DNA from: Halosimplex aquaticum
Lineage (GTDB): Archaea > Halobacteriota > Halobacteria > Halobacteriales > Haloarculaceae
Direction of reading: 5' to 3'
Length of the DNA: 64,000 nucleotides
NCBI RefSeq assembly: GCF_028747785.1
Contig: NZ_CP118158.1
Coordinates: forward strand, 62,001-126,000
The first letter of the stretch is position 1. Every line of letters starts with the position of its first letter. Below are positions 42,847 through 51,434 of this stretch, in pieces. The notes under the pieces are model-generated. The model saw nothing but the letters and a program-made list of their open reading frames with translations, was not told the origin of the DNA and did not search any database. The position numbers and the translations under genes are program-made.

Positions 42847-43698
42847 ATGATAGACGGGACGGTCGAGGAGATCGCGGACATGCAGACGCACAGTTCGTCC
42901 GTCGTCGCGGTGAAGGCGGCCGAGGCCCTGCTCGCGCTGACCGAGCGCGAGTATCCGACCGTCGAGGAGTACGTCCGGACGCTGGAGCGCAACAGCCACG
43001 CGCTCCGGCGAGCGAACCCCTCGCACGCCTCGCTCCAGACGACCCAGCGCGAGATCGTCTCGACGGTCGAGGACGCCGAGGACGACTCCGTCGCGGCCGC
43101 GAAAGAGCGCACTCGCGACGTCGTCGAGGACGTCGTCGCCCGCGTCGAGTCCGCGAAGGAGCGCGCCGCCGAGCGAGCGGTCGAGTACCTCCGCGAGGAC
43201 CCGGCGATCCTCACGCACGACTACTCCTCGACTGTCCTCGAGGCGATCGAGCGGACCGTCGACGACGGCGCGTCGCTCGACGTGTACTGCACCGAGGCCC
43301 GACCCCGGTACCTCGGGCGGAAGATGGTGCGCACGCTGGCGGATCTGGACGGAGTGGACGCCCACCTCATCGTCGACGGCGCGGCCGGGCACTTCCTCCC
43401 CGAGGTCGACCAGGTCGTCGTCGGGATGGACTGCATCGTGAAGGACACGCTCTACAACCGGGTCGGTACGTACCCGCTCGCCGCGACCGCGGACGACGCG
43501 GGCGTCCCGGTCCGCGTGGTCGGCGCCGAGGCGAAGATGGTCACCGGCGGCTTCGCCTTCGAGAACGAACACCGCCAGGCCAGCGAGGTTATCCGCGAAC
43601 CCGCCGACGGCTTCGCGGTCGAGAACCCCGCCTACGACGCGACCCCGACGCGGCTCCTCGACGCCGCCGTCACCGACGAGACGGTCCACGAGTACTGA
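42847..43698 (+). CDS. eIF2B-like/ribose-1,5-bisphosphate isomerase family protein
   Basis: A 283-residue protein of the eIF2B alpha-beta-delta/MtnA/R15P isomerase superfamily. Residues 1-120 are helical (MIDGTVEEIADMQTHSSS), and 130-283 form the Rossmann-like domain with VYCTEARPRYLG (phosphate-binding-type strand), DGAAGHFLPEVDQVVVGMDCI and the NRVGTYPLAATADDAGVPV block. Haloarchaeal members with these features are usually annotated initiation factor 2B-like; a role in the AMP/nucleoside phosphate pathway is the main alternative. ATG 42847 is the family-like start. Confidence 0.85.
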   Translation: MIDGTVEEIADMQTHSSSVVAVKAAEALLALTEREYPTVEEYVRTLERNSHALRRANPSHASLQTTQREIVSTVEDAEDDSVAAAKERTRDVVEDVVARVESAKERAAERAVEYLREDPAILTHDYSSTVLEAIERTVDDGASLDVYCTEARPRYLGRKMVRTLADLDGVDAHLIVDGAAGHFLPEVDQVVVGMDCIVKDTLYNRVGTYPLAATADDAGVPVRVVGAEAKMVTGGFAFENEHRQASEVIREPADGFAVENPAYDATPTRLLDAAVTDETVHEY

Positions 43699-43791
43699 GC
43701 GCAGGGACGGGCGGCCGAAGTCGAGTCGCGTCCGGATTGCACGTACTTACATGTGTCTGGGAGCCATACGAATAGTAGAGGTATCACAGAT

Positions 43792-44028
43792 ATGGGAGTT
43801 CTCGACTCGTTCGGCGCGCTCGTCAGTAGCATCGTGGCATCGATCGTCCTGCTGGTCTTCGCCATCGTGAGTTTCTTCATCACGGTGTTCATCGTCGAGG
43901 CCGGCGCGGGGCTCGCCGGCTACTCGCCGTCCGGCGACTTCATCGCGCTCTCGGCGGCGATACTGGCCGCGGCCGCCATCGTCGGCGGGGCGTCGCCGCT
44001 GACCAGCCTCGGCGGCGAGGTCGAATAA
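43792..44028 (+). CDS. Small two-helix membrane protein
   Basis: A 78-residue protein with two hydrophobic helices: about 10-38 (SSIVASIVLLVFAIVSFFITV) and 48-68 (FIALSAAILAAAAIVGG). No charged pore residues besides one Glu. Function unknown; its size resembles small haloarchaeal membrane proteins often next to stress genes. Coding is supported by third-position G/C and a clean start in a 93-bp gap after the isomerase gene. The PAC2 gene is convergent, 28 bp away. Confidence 0.65.
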   Translation: MGVLDSFGALVSSIVASIVLLVFAIVSFFITVFIVEAGAGLAGYSPSGDFIALSAAILAAAAIVGGASPLTSLGGEVE

Positions 44029-44056
44029 GCGCCGTCGAGCCGACGCCGGGCGTCGG

Positions 44057-44803
44057 CTACATGTACATCCTGTCTTCGGGCTGCTGTTCCTCGCGGGCCT
44101 GTTCGAGGCGAGCGGCCAGGTCCTGGTAGTGCTGCTCGACGTCTGCCGCGAACGACTTCATCGGCTCCGTGTCGACGCCGAGATCGTACACGTCGTCGAC
44201 CGTCTCCACGAGCCTGAGCGCCGCTTCGGCGTCGGGCGCCTGCGGATGCGTCGGCGTCGCGTACACGCACGTCCGGAGCGGCGAGTCGATGCCGCGGGCG
44301 AGCAGGCTGGCTTTCACGCCGTCGGTGAAGCCGCTCGCCATCGGCGGCACGTCGGCGTCGGCTAGTCGCGCCTCGCGGTAGTCGTCGGTCGCGACGAAGT
44401 ACGTCCGGTGGTCGGTCTCGGCGTGGGGCATCTGGACGCCCGAGACGACGACGGTCTCGCCGATGTCGGCGGCCGCGGTCCAGTCGAGGAGCGCGTCGCT
44501 GAACGACCGGGCGGCCGCCACGGGGACGAACAGTTCGCTCATGAGGACCGCAACGTCGACCCCGTCGGCGGCGAACAGCCTGACGGGATGGCGGGGTCTG
44601 CCGTCGTCGAACGGGGTGATCGTCTGCAGGTCCGGGGTCGTCACGCGGCCGGCCGGCGTCAGTTCCAGCTGTTGCACGAGGTAGTCGACGGCCGTCAGGC
44701 CCGCCAGTCCGAACTCGGAGAAGCCGGCGATCAGCGCGTCGGCGTCGGTCTCTCCGGTCTCCTGAACGTCGAAGGCGGGCTCCGCGGTCGCTGGTCCGTC
44801 CAT
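44057..44803 (-). CDS. PAC2-family protein (proteasome assembly chaperone-like)
   Basis: A 248-residue protein. It has the PAC2 signature order: a strand and helix with IAGFSEFGLAGLTAVDYLV, PVRLFAADGVDVAVLMSELFVP, GETVVVSGVQMPH and FTDGVKASLLARGIDSP, then APDAEAALRLVETVDDVYDLGVDTEPM, ending with a charged coiled coil (KSFAADVEQHYQDLAARLEQAREEQ is spread over residues 222-246). Archaeal PAC2 proteins may assist 20S proteasome assembly; direct evidence is lacking. ATG 44803 is used; the upstream frame contains a Cys/Pro-rich unlikely extension. Confidence 0.85.
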   Translation of the reverse strand: MDGPATAEPAFDVQETGETDADALIAGFSEFGLAGLTAVDYLVQQLELTPAGRVTTPDLQTITPFDDGRPRHPVRLFAADGVDVAVLMSELFVPVAAARSFSDALLDWTAAADIGETVVVSGVQMPHAETDHRTYFVATDDYREARLADADVPPMASGFTDGVKASLLARGIDSPLRTCVYATPTHPQAPDAEAALRLVETVDDVYDLGVDTEPMKSFAADVEQHYQDLAARLEQAREEQQPEDRMYM

Positions 44804-44906
44804 ACCGCTCGTAGGGTCACCTGCCACAAGTCGTTTTCCGCGGTCGCCCGGTGTGGGGTCGATCCGGGGACACAATTCTTTTGCCGGGTGGGATGGTGCT
44901 GTGGGC

Positions 44907-46004
44907 ATGGTCGCTTGGCTGCGGTCGCTCGCTGCCCTGACGAGTCAGACAGCGACGTCCGGCGGCGACGCGGCGGCTGGGACCGCGACGGCCGACGGCA
45001 CGCCGGCGGGGCCGGGATGGGTCCCGCCGGGCGTGCGGATGTTCGCCAACGCGCTGCCGACGCCGGTGATACAGATCTTCCAGGTGGCCGTCGTCGTCGT
45101 CCTCGCCTACGCCGTCTCGCAGCTCCTCGTCCAGTTGCTCGGCCGACGGATCGCCCGTCGGTTCCGTCGCCCGAGCCTCACGCGGACGGCGCTCCGCGGG
45201 ATCAGGGTCGCCGTCTTCATCCTCGCGGGCCTGACGATCATGGGCATCTACGGATACAGCCTCGGCGACCTGACGCTCTCCGTCGCCGTCCTCTCTGCCG
45301 CCGTGGGTGTCGTCATCGCGCCGATCGTCGGTAGCGTCATCAGCGGCGTGTTCCTGCTGGCCGACCAGCCCTACGAGATCGGCGACATGATAGAACTCGC
45401 CGAGCGGGACCAGCGCGGCTTCGTCGAGGACATCACCCTCCGGTACACGAAGATATTCACCCTCGACAACACGTTTCTGGTGATCCCCAACGGCGCGATG
45501 CGTGAACGCGACGTCGTCAACTACTCCGCCGAGGACACCCGAACGCGACAGGCGCTGGACGTCCTGATCACCTACGAGAGCGACGTGGCCCGGGCCAGAG
45601 AGCTCATCGAGGATGCGGCCCGGAACGTCGACGGCGTGGTGGGCGGCGGGCCGCAGATCCGCGTCGGCGCCGCACGCTACCCGGCGAAGCCGACCTGTTA
45701 CATCGACGAGTTCGGCGACCACGGTGTCAACCTCCGCCTCCGCTACTGGATCGAGGAGCCCTACTGGCTGCTGCGCGTCCGCTCGAAGATCCAGACGGCC
45801 TTCGCCGAGGCCATCGCGAACGAAGACGTCGAGATCGCCTACCCGCACCAGCACCACGTCTTCGACGAGACGAGCGGCGAGATGCAGGTCGCCGTCGGGG
45901 ACCGAACGCCGGGCGGCGGGCCCGCGAAGGCGGACTCGCGGTCTCCGGACGAGGAGTCGACTGTCGACGGCGAGTACGGGCCGGGCGAGGACGACCGGTC
46001 CTGA
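44907..46004 (+). CDS. Small-conductance mechanosensitive channel (MscS family)
   Basis: A 365-residue osmotic-release channel. Residues 50-75, 95-115 and 124-155 are membrane helices; the third is the Gly/Ala-rich pore helix (AVLSAAVGVVIAPIVGSVISGVFLL), followed by the beta domain (YEIGDMIELAERDQRGFVEDITLRYTKI is distributed over 158-185; VIPNGAMRERDVVNYS) and the alpha/beta cage. Acidic, Gly-rich C-terminus. Heptameric by family. ATG 44907 follows an AT-rich CAATTCTTTTG (44873-44883) at the expected leaderless distance. Divergent from the PAC2 gene. Confidence 0.92.
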   Translation: MVAWLRSLAALTSQTATSGGDAAAGTATADGTPAGPGWVPPGVRMFANALPTPVIQIFQVAVVVVLAYAVSQLLVQLLGRRIARRFRRPSLTRTALRGIRVAVFILAGLTIMGIYGYSLGDLTLSVAVLSAAVGVVIAPIVGSVISGVFLLADQPYEIGDMIELAERDQRGFVEDITLRYTKIFTLDNTFLVIPNGAMRERDVVNYSAEDTRTRQALDVLITYESDVARARELIEDAARNVDGVVGGGPQIRVGAARYPAKPTCYIDEFGDHGVNLRLRYWIEEPYWLLRVRSKIQTAFAEAIANEDVEIAYPHQHHVFDETSGEMQVAVGDRTPGGGPAKADSRSPDEESTVDGEYGPGEDDRS

Positions 46005-46027
46005 GAAAGCTGAGCTGGGCGACGGGG

Positions 46028-46429
46028 TCAGCGTTCGGCGGTGACGACGTCGCAGTCGAGTTCGTCCCGGAGGAACGTCTCCACGTCGGGGTCGTCGACC
46101 AGTCGGCGGATCATCTGTCGCCAGCGGCCGGCCTGCTTCTTGCCGATGACGACGATGTCGGCGTCTTCGGCGACGATCTCGTCCAGCAGCGTCTCCTCGA
46201 CGAGCAGTCCGCGGCGGACGACGTACCGCGTGCCCGACAGCGCGCCGAACGCGCGCTCGACGGCGTCTTTGAGGTCGCGGCGGGTGGCCTGGTGATTGTC
46301 CTGATACTGGTTGACGTGAATCACCGTCAACTGGGTGTCTCTGTCCTCGGCTATCTCGAGCGCCCGGGCGAGCGTGGCCTCCGAGTGCTCCGAGAGCGGA
46401 TAGCGGACTGGGACGACGACCTGCGTCAT
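46028..46429 (-). CDS. Universal stress protein (UspA fold)
   Basis: A 133-residue single-domain UspA protein. It shows VVVPVRYPLSEHSEATLARALEIAE, LTVIHVNQYQ and a final DIVVIGKKQAGRWRQM, but the usual ATP loop G-x2-G-x9-G-S/T is degraded, so it may not bind ATP. ATG 46429 gives 33-42 bp to the AT-rich AATAGAAAAC on the minus strand (46461-46470); ATG 46450 would leave that box too close. It converges with the MscS gene, 23 bp apart. Confidence 0.83.
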   Translation of the reverse strand: MTQVVVPVRYPLSEHSEATLARALEIAEDRDTQLTVIHVNQYQDNHQATRRDLKDAVERAFGALSGTRYVVRRGLLVEETLLDEIVAEDADIVVIGKKQAGRWRQMIRRLVDDPDVETFLRDELDCDVVTAER

Positions 46430-46547
46430 CCCGCGGGAGTTCACGGTCACCCCGCGTCAAGTTTTCTATTGCACTCGCAACAGGAACCGGCCGCTGCGAC
46501 GCGAGAGTCTGACCGACTCGCCGAAACCCGGACGGCCCCTCCCGGAC

Positions 46548-47903
46548 TCACTCGCTGGCCACTGCGTCGGGGATCCGGCCTTCGAGGGGCGCGTCGATCC
46601 CGCACTCGCGGGCGTACTCGACGACCACCTCGTACTGCAGGTCGTCGTGTTCGACCGCGTGGTCCCCCGTGAGCGTCGGAAACTCGAGGTCGGTGATCAG
46701 GATGTAGTTCGGGACGGCGACGGTGTAGCGCTCCTCCGGGTCCACGGGCTCGCCGTCGACGTAGGGCACGTAGCCGCCGTTCTCCGCGGCGACGGACATC
46801 CCGCTGACGTGGCCGTACCAGTAGTCGTTGAGCCCGTCGACGCGGCGGCCGTCCGCCTCCGCGACGACCGAGCGCAACTCGTCGCCGGTGACCGAGGCGA
46901 CGGCGACCGGCTCCTCGAACGGGCTCACGCTCACCAGGTCGGCGACGGTCACGTCACCGGACAGCGGCGGCCCCTCGCGGATCCCGCCGCCGTTCTGGAG
47001 GGCGACGTCCGCGCCGGTCTTCCACCGGTAGGCGTCGGCCACGAAGTTTCCGAGCCGCCACTCGCCGCCGAGGCGGCGCTCGCGGTCGCGGGAGAGCGGT
47101 TCCTCGACGCGGGCGACGACCTCGTCGAGCCCCTCGGCCGCGACGCGGTCGCGCAGCGCCGACTCGACTGCGGGGTCCGGGTCCGCCTCCTGGGCGTCGT
47201 AGAGGGACACGTCGCCCGATTCGAGGTCGACCTCGTAGACGTACTCGCCGGTCGCGCCGGGTCGGACCAGCGGCGTCCCGTCGACGACGCCGGCGTGCCG
47301 GTGGTGCGAGTGGCCGGCCAGGACCGCGTCGACGCCGGTCTCGCTCGCGATGGCCCGAGCGTCCTCGTCGGTCGTGTGGGCGAGCGCGACCACGTAGTCG
47401 GCGCCCCGCTCGCGCAGGCGCGGGACCCACTCGGCGACGGTCTCGACGGGGTCGGCGAAGTCGAGCGCGCTCGTCCCGGGCGTCATGTCCGGGGTCGCGG
47501 GGTCGAGGACGCCGACGACGCCCACGGTCGCCCCGTCGACCGAGACAGTCGTGACGGGCTCGATACCGGCCGCGGCGCCGAATCGCTCGCCGTCGAGGCT
47601 GACGTTCGCGAGGACCCACTGCTGGGGGGAGTCCGCGACGACGGATTCGAGCGCGTCGAACCCGTGGTCGAAGTCGTGGTTGCCGACCGTCTCGACGTCC
47701 GGGCCGACCGCGTCGAAGAAGTCCAGCGACTGGCGCCCGTCGGTCACCAGCGAGAGGACGCCCGGACCGGTGTTGTCGCCGGATCCGGCGAGGAGCGCGT
47801 CCGGGCCGCGGCGGTCGGCGAGGAGGCCGGCTACGCGCGCGATCCGTTCGGGCGTGTCGTAGGCGTTCTCGAGGTCGGTGTAGTGGAGGACCCGTGGCGA
47901 CAT
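46548..47903 (-). CDS. 5'-nucleotidase/2',3'-cyclic phosphodiesterase-like metallophosphatase
   Basis: A 451-residue two-domain enzyme without signal peptide. The metallophosphoesterase domain (1-260) carries HYTDLENAY in place of the usual D-x-H first motif, SGDN, GNHDFDHG and LAGHSHHRHAG; the C-terminal 5'-nucleotidase domain (280-451) has NGGGIREG and the substrate-stacking region. The first-motif His has changed to Asp-Leu order (YTDLEN), a common haloarchaeal variant. Being apparently intracellular it may act on nucleotides or UDP-sugars. Stands alone; divergent with the small zinc-ribbon gene. Confidence 0.88.
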   Translation of the reverse strand: MSPRVLHYTDLENAYDTPERIARVAGLLADRRGPDALLAGSGDNTGPGVLSLVTDGRQSLDFFDAVGPDVETVGNHDFDHGFDALESVVADSPQQWVLANVSLDGERFGAAAGIEPVTTVSVDGATVGVVGVLDPATPDMTPGTSALDFADPVETVAEWVPRLRERGADYVVALAHTTDEDARAIASETGVDAVLAGHSHHRHAGVVDGTPLVRPGATGEYVYEVDLESGDVSLYDAQEADPDPAVESALRDRVAAEGLDEVVARVEEPLSRDRERRLGGEWRLGNFVADAYRWKTGADVALQNGGGIREGPPLSGDVTVADLVSVSPFEEPVAVASVTGDELRSVVAEADGRRVDGLNDYWYGHVSGMSVAAENGGYVPYVDGEPVDPEERYTVAVPNYILITDLEFPTLTGDHAVEHDDLQYEVVVEYARECGIDAPLEGRIPDAVASE

Positions 47904-47988
47904 CTGTCTGCGACCAGCCACCGCGCGGCCAAATCCGCTTCGATGCCGCGACGGAAGCGTTTAGGGCGCCCTCCCCGATACGCCACGC

Positions 47989-48228
47989 ATGGAGACGAAG
48001 ACCGGCCCCGACGAGGAGACGCTGTACGTCGACACCGAGGACGCCGAACGCGGGTCCGACGGCCCGTTCTTCGTCGTCTACCGGACGCCCGACCGGGAGC
48101 GTCGATGGGGCTACTACTGCGGGAACTGCGACTCGTTCCTGACGGCCATGGACTCAATGGGCCGGATCAAGTGCAACGACTGCGGCAACTTCAAGAAACC
48201 CGACGAGTGGGACGCCGCCCACGAGTAA
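47989..48228 (+). CDS. Small zinc-ribbon protein (DUF5816-like)
   Basis: A 79-residue protein. Two CxxC knuckles (CGNC at 45-48 and CNDC at 62-65, the latter followed by GNF) form a zinc ribbon; before it lies a beta strand FFVVYRTPDRERRWGYYCGNC. Conserved in haloarchaea with unknown role, possibly nucleic acid binding. The TATA-like CGTTTAGGG (47959-47967) is 22-30 bp upstream of ATG 47989, consistent with a leaderless mRNA. Confidence 0.85.
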   Translation: METKTGPDEETLYVDTEDAERGSDGPFFVVYRTPDRERRWGYYCGNCDSFLTAMDSMGRIKCNDCGNFKKPDEWDAAHE

Positions 48229-48394
48229 GCGACGCTGACGCCCGGCCGCGGCGACGACAGATCCGGATCCTCCGTAGCGCTACCGGTCAGATCGGCCAGT
48301 AAGTGGCTAATACCTCCCGCTTGTGGGAACGGTTCCGCAGCGGAACGTGAATCGTAGCAACACTTATTGGGTGGGTCGTGGTATCCACGGACGA

Positions 48395-48703
48395 ATGAGG
48401 GCTGTTACCAAGCACCTCGACGAGAAGGCCCGGTCGATTTTCGCTGACCTCGGATACACGGTGACCGATCGCGGGGGAGAGTATCTCGCCGAACGGAAGT
48501 GGCGGGCCGTCCACGTCACGCCGGCGGAGGAGTTCGACGACACGCCGGACTCGGGCGAGTACCGCTGTTTCGTCGCGTGGGCCGACGACGTCCCCGAACT
48601 CGAAGGCCGACTCGAAGCCGCCGATCCAGACTACGAGTGGGCGATAATCGGTGTGGACGACGACGGCGACTACGAGGTCGCCCGGCGTCGGCACGCGGTC
48701 TGA
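48395..48703 (+). CDS. Conserved haloarchaeal hypothetical protein (about 100 residues)
   Basis: A 102-residue acidic alpha/beta protein: helix HLDEKARSIFADLGYTV, strand VTDRGGEYLAERKWRAVHVT, then CFVAWADDVPELEGRL and YEWAIIGVDDDGDYEVARR. The layout suggests a small globular protein that may bind a partner. No cysteine pair or metal site. TATA-like ACTTATTGG (48362-48370) is 25-33 bp upstream of ATG 48395, supporting this start over the upstream in-frame one. Confidence 0.75.
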   Translation: MRAVTKHLDEKARSIFADLGYTVTDRGGEYLAERKWRAVHVTPAEEFDDTPDSGEYRCFVAWADDVPELEGRLEAADPDYEWAIIGVDDDGDYEVARRRHAV

Positions 48704-48790
48704 GCCGCGCCCGCGTATTTCTCCGGCGGATCAGCCGATTCCGCCATCCGTCAGCGTTTCATTGGTGGAGTCGAATGGGAGGGAGTATAG

Positions 48791-49429
48791 ATGGCACAAG
48801 GGAACCTCGGCGAACTGCTGACGGACACCCGGATCAACGCGGTGATCGCGTGGATCCTGGTCGGGGCGTTCGGGCTGGTCGCGGTTGAGAGCGCGTTGAC
48901 GAGCGACTACCTCTGGGCGGTCTTCGCGCTCGTGGTCGGCGCCGTCGTCGTCCTGCCCGCACTCGCACTCAGTGACCTGCGGGCGATGCCGCCCGCCGAG
49001 GTCGTCCTGCTTGCCGGCCTCCCCGTCGTCGGCCGCGCCGTCGCGACCGTCCAGCTGACCGGGAACGTGGCGGTCTATCTCTCGATCGCCGCGTTCGCGC
49101 TGCTGGTCGCCGTGAACCTCCACATGTTCACGCCCGTCGAGATGAGCGTCGGCTTCGCCGTGCTGTTCGTCGTCGTCACGACGCTCGCCGCGGCGGGCCT
49201 GTGGGCGCTCGCCCGCTGGGGGTCGGACGTCCACCTCGGCACGACGCTCCTGCTCGATCCCGGCCCCGACGGCGTCCTCTCCGACGCGGAACTCGAATCG
49301 ATCGAACACGAACTCATGGTCGAGTTCGTCGGCTCGGGCATCGCCGGGCTGGTCGCCGGCCTCTTCTTCCAGAGCTACGTCCGCCGTCGAGCGACGGTCG
49401 ACGAGCGCACCCCGGAGGGGACGGCATGA
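48791..49429 (+). CDS. Multi-helix membrane protein of unknown function
   Basis: A 212-residue membrane protein with about five to six helices, including INAVIAWILVGAFGLVAVESAL (15-36), LWAVFALVVGAVVVLPAL, VVLLAGLPVVGRAV, VYLSIAAFALLVAVNLHM and VGFAVLFVVVTTLAAAGLWAL, then a soluble segment DPGPDGVLSDAELESIEHEL and a last helix. It overlaps the next gene by ATGA, so they form a two-gene operon. No family that I can name with assurance. Confidence 0.75.
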   Translation: MAQGNLGELLTDTRINAVIAWILVGAFGLVAVESALTSDYLWAVFALVVGAVVVLPALALSDLRAMPPAEVVLLAGLPVVGRAVATVQLTGNVAVYLSIAAFALLVAVNLHMFTPVEMSVGFAVLFVVVTTLAAAGLWALARWGSDVHLGTTLLLDPGPDGVLSDAELESIEHELMVEFVGSGIAGLVAGLFFQSYVRRRATVDERTPEGTA

Positions 49430-50082
49430 GGGTCCGCGATCGCCTCGGCATCGACGAGCGGCGCCAGCGTCAGCTGACCTGGCTAATGGAGCTGGTGATG
49501 CTCGGCGTCTTCCTCGTCGGCGTCTGGAAGGTGAACGTGAAGATCATCGCCAACGCCGGCGTCGCGCTGCTCATCGCCCAGATCGTCCCGGTGCTCGAAC
49601 GCGACTACGGCGTGCCGCTCGACGCCGGACTGACCCTGTGGATCACCAGCGCGGTCTTCCTCCACGCCTTCGGAACGATCGGCATCCCCGGGGGACAGAG
49701 CTTCTACGTCACGATCGACTGGTGGGACCACATGACCCACGCGCTGTCGTCGTCCGTGGTCGCGGGCGTCGGCTACGCGACCGTCCGCGCGCTCGACGAG
49801 CACTCCGAGGAGATCACGCTCCCGCCCCGGTTCGTCTTCGTCTTCATCCTGCTGTTCGTCCTCGCGTACGGCGTCTTCTGGGAGATCATCGAGTTCGGCA
49901 TCGGCGTCGCCGCGTCGATGGCGGGGACCGAGAGCGTCCTGACCCAGTACGGCCTGACGGACTCGCTGTGGGACCTCATCTACAACACCCTCGGCGCCGT
50001 CGTCGTCGCGACGTGGGGCACCGCCCACCTCAACGGCATCAGCAGCTACATCGAGGACCGACTCGAACGACGAGCGGCCTGA
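49426..50082 (+). CDS. DUF2238/YjdF-like membrane protein
   Basis: A 218-residue membrane protein with six helices. The conserved polar residues of the YjdF/DUF2238 family are visible: [11 protein letters not shown] (about 105-115) and the later [10 protein letters not shown] (about 151-160), plus [12 protein letters not shown]. These acidic and His residues inside helices suggest a metal or proton site. Translationally coupled to the preceding membrane protein. Function of the family is unknown. Confidence 0.8.
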   Translation: MRVRDRLGIDERRQRQLTWLMELVMLGVFLVGVWKVNVKIIANAGVALLIAQIVPVLERDYGVPLDAGLTLWITSAVFLHAFGTIGIPGGQSFYVTIDWWDHMTHALSSSVVAGVGYATVRALDEHSEEITLPPRFVFVFILLFVLAYGVFWEIIEFGIGVAASMAGTESVLTQYGLTDSLWDLIYNTLGAVVVATWGTAHLNGISSYIEDRLERRAA

Positions 50083-50146
50083 TCGGCGTCTCCCGTCGTC
50101 ACGCGCCCGAGCCTTTTGTGTCGGGGCGCCGTACTGTTCGATCGCG

Positions 50147-50347
50147 ATGGTGTTCAAGAAAATCACGCTGATAGGGACCAGTACCGAGAGCTTCGACGAG
50201 GCCGTCGACGACGCGGTCGAGCGCGCGGAGGAGACGCTCCAGAACGTCTACTGGGTCGAGGTCGAGGAGATGGGCGTCGAGATAGCGAGCGTCGAGAACA
50301 GGGAGTACCAGGCCGAGGTCGAGGTGGCGTTCGAACTCGAAGACTGA
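50147..50347 (+). CDS. Dodecin, flavin-binding
   Basis: A 66-residue protein that assembles as a dodecamer to store riboflavin/lumichrome and protect against light. It has the beta-alpha-beta-beta dodecin fold: [23 protein letters not shown] helix, the flavin-stacking Trp36 in [14 protein letters not shown], and [11 protein letters not shown]. Length equals the family. TATA-like CTTTTGTG (50113-50120) is 27-34 bp upstream of ATG 50147. Confidence 0.95.
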   Translation: MVFKKITLIGTSTESFDEAVDDAVERAEETLQNVYWVEVEEMGVEIASVENREYQAEVEVAFELED

Positions 50348-50364
50348 GCCGTCGAACGCGGCGA

Positions 50365-50733
50365 TCAGGTCCGGAAGCTCTCGCCGCAGCCGCACTCGCT
50401 GACGACGTTGGGGTTCTCGACGTGGAATCCCTCGCCCTGGAGTCCGCCCTCGAAGTCCAGCACCGAGCCCTCTACGTAGTTGATGCTCGCCGGGTCGACG
50501 ATCACCCTGAGCCCGTGGTGCTCGTAGACCGTGTCGTCCTCGTCGGGTTCGTACTCGAAGCGCATCCCGTAGGAGAGTCCCGCGCAGCCGCCCTGCTGGA
50601 CGAACAGGCGGAGCCCGGCCACGTCGGTGTCCATGTCCTCGTCTTCGAGGAGCGACAGCGCTTCCTCCGCGGCCGCCTCCGTCACCTCGATCTCCTCGCC
50701 GCCCGGCTCGGGCGCGTCCGTCGTGGAACTCAT
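50365..50733 (-). CDS. HesB/IscA-family iron-sulfur carrier
   Basis: A 122-residue A-type Fe-S carrier. The three cysteines are C50 (GGCAGLSYG) and C114/C116 (CGCGESF), preceded by an acidic N-terminal tail of about 14 residues. It would deliver clusters to radical-SAM enzymes such as BioB. TATA-like GGTTAACACG on the minus strand (50755-50764) lies 22-31 bp before ATG 50733. It converges with the dodecin gene, 17 bp apart. Confidence 0.93.
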   Translation of the reverse strand: MSSTTDAPEPGGEEIEVTEAAAEEALSLLEDEDMDTDVAGLRLFVQQGGCAGLSYGMRFEYEPDEDDTVYEHHGLRVIVDPASINYVEGSVLDFEGGLQGEGFHVENPNVVSECGCGESFRT

Positions 50734-50870
50734 ACACGAGAGTTTTTCGCCGAACGTGTTAACCCTGTTGGCGACGACACTCCCGGCCCGCCCGTTCGGC
50801 GCTTCTCCGGTGCCTCGACGTCGACTCGCCCGCGACTCGCCGGCGCCGCATAGGCGCCGCCTCCGGACCG

Positions 50871-51374
50871 CTACAGGCGTTTGCGAACGATATACTCGGT
50901 CGCGGTGGCGCCCATGAGGTCAGTCTCGCGCTCGTCGACCTGTTCGAAGCCGGTCGACCGGTAGAACGCGAGGCCGCGCTCGTTCTCGGCGAGGACCTCT
51001 GCCTCGTAGACGCCGACGTCGCGGTCGTACAGCGACTGCTCGGCCTCGGCGAGGAGGTTCCGCGCGATGCCCTTCCGCCAGTGGTCGGGGTCGACGTAGA
51101 GGCGGTACACCTGGTGGACCCGGCGCGGCGGGTGCGGCCCGACGTGGATGTACCCGACGACCTCGTCGTCGATCACGGCGACGAAGAAGTCCTGTGCGTC
51201 GTGGTCGATGCCGGACTCGATGGCGTCGTCGACGTACCACTCGTCGAGCACGTCGTCGACCACGTCCTCGCCGAGGATGTCGTCGTAGGCGGCGTGCCAC
51301 GACTCGCGCGCGACTCGCTGGATGCCGGCCACGTCGGCCATGTGCGCCGGTCGGTAGAGCGGATCTGCAGTCAT
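50871..51374 (-). CDS. GNAT-family N-acetyltransferase
   Basis: A 167-residue acetyltransferase of the RimI/PhnO type: VHQVYRLYVDPDHWRKGIARNLL contains the acetyl-CoA loop (W-R-K-G-I-A), followed by EVLAENERGLAFYRSTGF. Residues 5-75 hold the helical acceptor side (DVAGIQRVARESWHAAYDDI). Acceptor unknown. It is 60 bp downstream of hisD's stop side (same strand, hisD follows), but no functional link is evident. Confidence 0.88.
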   Translation of the reverse strand: MTADPLYRPAHMADVAGIQRVARESWHAAYDDILGEDVVDDVLDEWYVDDAIESGIDHDAQDFFVAVIDDEVVGYIHVGPHPPRRVHQVYRLYVDPDHWRKGIARNLLAEAEQSLYDRDVGVYEAEVLAENERGLAFYRSTGFEQVDERETDLMGATATEYIVRKRL

Positions 51375-51434
51375 GCCCGACCGAACGGGGGTATCGCAGA
51401 AAGACCTGACGGCCCGCGGCGGTACTGTGAGGCT

